Shown: piece by piece, positions 30,779-33,615 of the stretch
How the letters are laid out: every line of letters starts with the position of its first letter
How positions within the stretch are numbered: position 1 is the first letter of the stretch
Assembly: GCF_003725545.1 (NCBI RefSeq)
Contig: NZ_RJLN01000057.1
Coordinates: 1-33,615 of the forward strand
Direction of reading: 5' to 3'
DNA: 33,615 nucleotides
Origin: Micromonospora solifontis
GTDB lineage: Bacteria > Actinomycetota > Actinomycetes > Mycobacteriales > Micromonosporaceae
Made by a program: the position numbers and the translations under genes
Notes under the pieces: generated by a model
The model's input: the letters and a program-made list of their open reading frames with translations, nothing else
Databases searched by the model: none
What the model was told of the DNA's origin: nothing

Positions 30779-31638
30779 GCCTGATCGTCAACTGGCAGCT
30801 AGCCGTCGCGGTGCTCGGCGGGTCGGCCGTGGGCCTCGGCCTGTTCCTGGTGGTCCGCGAGGCGCTGCCGGCCACCCCGGCGCTCGGCCCGGCGCTGCGC
30901 CGGCTGCACCAGCCGCCCGGCCAGGTCACCAGGGCCGGGCCGGACTGGCTGGCCGGCCTGTCCCGCTGGCTGCGCCCGCCGCACCGCCAGCTCGCCCTGC
31001 TCGACCGCACCCCCGAGCAGTACGCGCTGTCGGTGCTGCTCTCCGCGCTGATCGGATTCGCCACCCCGGCCGTGCTGTCGGCCGTGCTCTTCCTCGGCGG
31101 GGTGTCGCTGCCGCTGGTGGTGCCGGTGCTGGGGAGCCTGGGCATGGCGTTCCTCGCCGGGCTGGTCGCGCACCGGGACGTGCTGGCCCGGGCGGAGGCC
31201 GCGCGGGACGAGTTCCGCCAGGCCGTCTGCACCTACCTGGACCTGGTGGCGTTGCAGCTCTCCGCCGCGCACGGCCCGGTGCAGTCGCTGGAACGCGCCG
31301 CGGCGGTCTGCGACGGTTGGGTCTTCGACCGGATCCGCGAGGCGCTGCGGATCGCCCAGCTCCAGATGCACTCCCCCTGGGACGAGCTGCAGGCGCTGGC
31401 CGACCGGATCGGCATCCCGGAGCTGGGCGACGTGGGCGCGATCATGCGTTCCTCCGGCAGCGAGGGCGCCCAGGTGCACGAGACCCTGCGCAGCCGCGCC
31501 GACTCCCTGCGCGACCAGATCCGTACCGACAACCTGGCCAAGGCCGAGGGGATCACCAGCCGGCTGGACATCCCCGGCTCGCTGCTGGTCTTCGTCCTGC
31601 TCGGCTTCGCCGTCTATCCGTTCCTCGCCCGACTGTGA
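30775..31638 (+). CDS. tadC: Tad inner-membrane platform protein TadC
   Basis: A 287-residue T2SF-family partner of TadB: an N-terminal helix, a helix pair at about 85-135 (YALSVLLSALIGFATPAVL, LVVPVLGSLGMAFLAGLV), a cytosolic helical domain (FRQAVCTYLDLVALQLSAAHGP, ELGDVGAIMRSSGSEGAQV) and a final helix (LLVFVLLGFAVYPFLARL). GTG 30775 overlaps the tadB stop. Confidence 0.93.
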   Translation: MSLIVNWQLAVAVLGGSAVGLGLFLVVREALPATPALGPALRRLHQPPGQVTRAGPDWLAGLSRWLRPPHRQLALLDRTPEQYALSVLLSALIGFATPAVLSAVLFLGGVSLPLVVPVLGSLGMAFLAGLVAHRDVLARAEAARDEFRQAVCTYLDLVALQLSAAHGPVQSLERAAAVCDGWVFDRIREALRIAQLQMHSPWDELQALADRIGIPELGDVGAIMRSSGSEGAQVHETLRSRADSLRDQIRTDNLAKAEGITSRLDIPGSLLVFVLLGFAVYPFLARL

Positions 31639-31660
31639 ACCCACCCCGAAGGAGCCCGCC

Positions 31661-31855
31661 ATGCACCTGATCACCTATCTGCACGCGGCGCTGGTCGCCC
31701 GCCTGGCCGAGCTGCGCCACGACGCGGAGCGCGGCGACAGCCCGGTCCCCACCGCCGTGATCATCTTCGGCCTGGTGGCGGCGGCGATCGCGGTCACCGG
31801 CCTGGTCATGGCGCGGGCGACCAACTGGATGGAAAGCGTCCCGGTCGCCCCCTGA
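31661..31855 (+). CDS. Flp pilin-like peptide lacking Glu5
   Basis: A 64-residue protein: a basic N-terminus (HAALVARLAELRHDAERGD), one hydrophobic helix (VPTAVIIFGLVAAAIAVTGLVMA) and a short polar end. Its size and place fit a Flp pilin, but the possible cleavage site ERGDSPVPTA lacks the Glu at mature position 5 needed in normal pilins. It may be a membrane accessory or a pilin type peculiar to actinobacteria. A ribosome site AAGGAG precedes ATG 31661. Confidence 0.75.
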   Translation: MHLITYLHAALVARLAELRHDAERGDSPVPTAVIIFGLVAAAIAVTGLVMARATNWMESVPVAP

Positions 31856-31864
31856 CGGTCGACG

Positions 31865-32371
31865 ATGCGACGAGCGGTGCGCAGCGACGACGGCCGGGCG
31901 GCGTTCGCTGTCCGGCCCCACCGGCCTGCCCGGGCCGCGCGGTCCGGCGGCCTCCGTCCGGCGGTCGCGGCCGTCCGGCGTCGGCTCGCCGGGGACGGTA
32001 CGGACCGGGGGGCGAATCCGGTGGAGCTGGCGGTGGTGATGCCGGCGATCCTGGTGCTGCTCTTCGGGTCGATCCAGCTCGCGGCCCTGTTCGTCGCCCG
32101 GTCCACGGCGCTGCACGCGGCGGAGAGCGGGGTCGACGCGCAACGGGTCCTGGCGGCGCCGGCCGGGGCCGGTGAGGCGCGGGCCCGCCGCTTCCTCCGG
32201 GCGACCGGCGACTGGCTGGTCGGCTGGGACGAGCGCGGGCCCCGCTGCGTCACCACCGCCACCGAGGTGACCTGCACCGTCACCGGCCGGTCCCTGTCGG
32301 TCGTGCCCGGGGTCAGTTTCCCGGTCCGGCAGACCGCGCACGGCACCGTCGAACGCTGGACGACGGGGTGA
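31865..32371 (+). CDS. tadE: TadE-family pseudopilin
   Basis: A 168-residue protein. After an unusually long, basic leader of about 49 residues, DRGANPVELAVVMPAILVLLF gives a prepilin site (cleavage after Gly, then ANPVE with Glu at +5) and the hydrophobic helix. The outer part has Cys pairs (RCVTTATEVTCTV) fitting a disulfide. TadE proteins prime the pilus. A start further inside the leader is possible. Confidence 0.88.
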   Translation: MRRAVRSDDGRAAFAVRPHRPARAARSGGLRPAVAAVRRRLAGDGTDRGANPVELAVVMPAILVLLFGSIQLAALFVARSTALHAAESGVDAQRVLAAPAGAGEARARRFLRATGDWLVGWDERGPRCVTTATEVTCTVTGRSLSVVPGVSFPVRQTAHGTVERWTTG

Positions 32372-32835
32372 GGCCGGTGCGCGAACGGGGATCCGTGTCG
32401 ATCGAGGTGGCCGTGCTGGCCCCGGCCTTCATCGGGCTGATGGTGCTGGCCGGCGTGACGGGGCGGACCGCGGTCGCGGACGAGGCGGTGGAGTCCGCCG
32501 CGCACGACGCCGCCCGGGCCGCCTCGATCTCCCGGGACGCGACCGCCGGCCGGGCCGCGGCGACGGACGCCGTCCGGCGGCGGCTCGACTGGCGGGGCCT
32601 GAGCTGCGCCGGGTCGCCGAGGCTCGCGCTCAGCGGCACGGTCCGGGGCGCGGCGACCGACTTCGCGGCGGCGTACCGCAGCCCGCCGGGCGTGCCGGCG
32701 ACGGTGACGGTGCGGGTGACCTGCCGGGTCTCCTTCGCCGACCTCCGGGCCCCCGGGCTGCCGGGGGTGCCCGGCTCGCACACCGTGTCGGCGACCTTCA
32801 CCTCGCCGCTGGACAGCTACCGGAGCCGCGGATGA
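32368..32835 (+). CDS. TadE/TadF-family pseudopilin
   Basis: A 155-residue protein. ERGSVSIEVAVLAPAFIGLMVLAG shows a Gly cleavage site with Glu at mature +5, followed by the membrane helix. The mature part has a helix EAVESAAHDAARAASI typical of TadE/F, and two Cys (LSCAGSP, VTCRVSF). GTG 32368 overlaps the tadE stop by 4 nt. Confidence 0.88.
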   Translation: MRPVRERGSVSIEVAVLAPAFIGLMVLAGVTGRTAVADEAVESAAHDAARAASISRDATAGRAAATDAVRRRLDWRGLSCAGSPRLALSGTVRGAATDFAAAYRSPPGVPATVTVRVTCRVSFADLRAPGLPGVPGSHTVSATFTSPLDSYRSRG

Positions 32836-33263
32836 CCGGGTGGACACGCCGGGAGAGCGGCCGGGTCAGCCTCTTCCTCGCCGCCGCGCTGGCCGGCGTC
32901 CTGGTGATCATCGCGATGGCGTACGACACCGCCGGCCAGCTGCGGTCGGTGCAGCGCGCCGACGACCTCGCCGCGGAGGCGGCGCGCAGTGGCGGCCAGG
33001 TCATCGACCGCGCCCGGGCCATCGAGGGCGGCCCGAAGGAGATCGACGAGGCGGGCGCGCGGGTCGCCGTCGCGGACTACCTCCGGGCGGCCGGCGGGGT
33101 GCGCGGCCACACCGTCAGCTTCCCCGTGGTCGACGGGGAGAAGCAGATCCGGGTACGCGTCCGCATCACCTACCGCCGGGAGCTGCTCGGCCTGTTCGGC
33201 TTCCGGAACACCGTCACCGTCTCCGGTGAGGCCACCGCACGGGCCCTCACCGGGGCCCCGTAA
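32832..33263 (+). CDS. TadG-like membrane protein
   Basis: A 143-residue protein. An N-terminal helix (VSLFLAAALAGVLVIIAMAYD) follows a short ESGR lead resembling a prepilin site but without Glu at +5. RADDLAAEAARSGGQVID is the helical segment common in TadE/TadG-type proteins, and VRVRITYRRELLGLFG and VSGEATARAL are strand-rich. ATG 32832 overlaps the preceding stop by 4 nt. Confidence 0.82.
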   Translation: MTGWTRRESGRVSLFLAAALAGVLVIIAMAYDTAGQLRSVQRADDLAAEAARSGGQVIDRARAIEGGPKEIDEAGARVAVADYLRAAGGVRGHTVSFPVVDGEKQIRVRVRITYRRELLGLFGFRNTVTVSGEATARALTGAP

Positions 33264-33279
33264 GGAAGGGAAGGCGACC

Positions 33280-33615
33280 ATGGCCGTACCGCAACGTTCC
33301 GCCGTACGCCGCACCGGTCAGGTCCTCACCGGGCTGGGCGCTCTCGTCGTGCTCTGCGCCGTGCTGGTCGGCGGGCCGGTCGCGCTCCTCGCCTTCGCCG
33401 GCAATCCCCTCCCCGACCACCTGCCCACCCTCGCCGAGGTGGGTACGGCGTTGACCAGCCGGGACGACGGGCAGCTCTTCCTGCGGGCGCTGGCGGTGCT
33501 GGGCTGGTTCGGCTGGGCGACGTTCGCGCTGTCCGTACTGGTGGAACTGCTGGCGGCGGCGCTGCGCCGGCCCGCGCCCCGGCTGCCCGGGATGCGCCGG
33601 CAGCAGCGGGCGGCG
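33280..33615 (+). CDS. membrane protein, N-terminal part only (LysM/BTAD-type partner?)
   Basis: 112 codons are present, open at the right edge. Two membrane helices (LTGLGALVVLCAVLVGGPVALLAF and LALGWFGWATFAL-like at about 67-92) separated by an outside loop. In actinobacterial Tad loci the final large gene often encodes a LysM/BTAD protein with such a start; the diagnostic domains would be beyond the window, so this is only a suggestion. GGGAAGG precedes ATG 33280. Confidence 0.75.
   Translation, partial: MAVPQRSAVRRTGQVLTGLGALVVLCAVLVGGPVALLAFAGNPLPDHLPTLAEVGTALTSRDDGQLFLRALAVLGWFGWATFALSVLVELLAAALRRPAPRLPGMRRQQRAA

Noticed and set aside
1..33615. CRISPR arrays, rRNA genes or insertion sequences
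   Set aside because: No regularly spaced repeats, no rRNA sequence and no transposase were found.

Overview
The window is high-GC DNA with actinobacterial gene content: GTG starts and 1-4 nt stop/start overlaps are common, and several genes look leaderless (a TANNNT box 6-9 nt before the start codon). The mix of an Eis-type acetyltransferase, a DUF574-type methyltransferase, an actinobacterial Tad pilus locus and an AICE-type integrated element suggests a Micromonospora-like organism (Micromonosporaceae). That is inference from gene content; no database was searched.

Layout. 1-9886 is ordinary chromosome: a CynX-type MFS exporter (partial), a FadR/GntR regulator, MscL, a small unknown gene under a perfect LexA/SOS box, a PRC-barrel-like protein, a BenE-type transporter divergent from its likely XRE-cupin regulator across an 18-bp palindrome, a PP2C phosphatase, an Eis-like acetyltransferase, a ZIP-like metal transporter, a right-handed beta-helix lipoprotein and an NAD-dependent epimerase. 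A short zinc-motif protein and tRNA-Lys(TTT) follow.

10423-18537 is an integrated AICE-type element bounded by a 38-bp exact direct repeat of the tRNA-Lys 3' end. Left to right it carries a YefM-YoeB toxin-antitoxin pair, a rep-xis-int block (minus strand, overlapping genes) of pSAM2 style, a non-coding stretch with strong inverted repeats, a lower-GC unknown gene, two small unknown genes, a short GntR regulator and, divergent from it, three overlapping Cys-rich mini-genes next to attR. The rep gene is broken by a 10-bp tandem duplication. I see no FtsK/TraB transfer gene, but there are two GACCCGGA boxes like the TraB recognition repeats of Streptomyces plasmids. The element looks like a crippled or mobilisable derivative that keeps integration, excision and addiction functions.

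18538-23767 holds a transmembrane Ser/Thr kinase coupled to an FHA-HTH protein, a small unknown gene, a DUF574-type SAM methyltransferase, a Cys-motif protein and a frameshifted PAP2 phosphatase remnant. 23961-33615 is a Tad/Flp pilus locus: prepilin peptidase on the minus strand, a ~590-bp divergent intergenic region, then a lipoprotein, a secreted Gly-rich protein, CpaB, a CpaE-like protein, TadA, TadB, TadC, a pilin-like peptide, two TadE/F pseudopilins, a TadG-like protein and the start of a membrane protein cut by the window edge.
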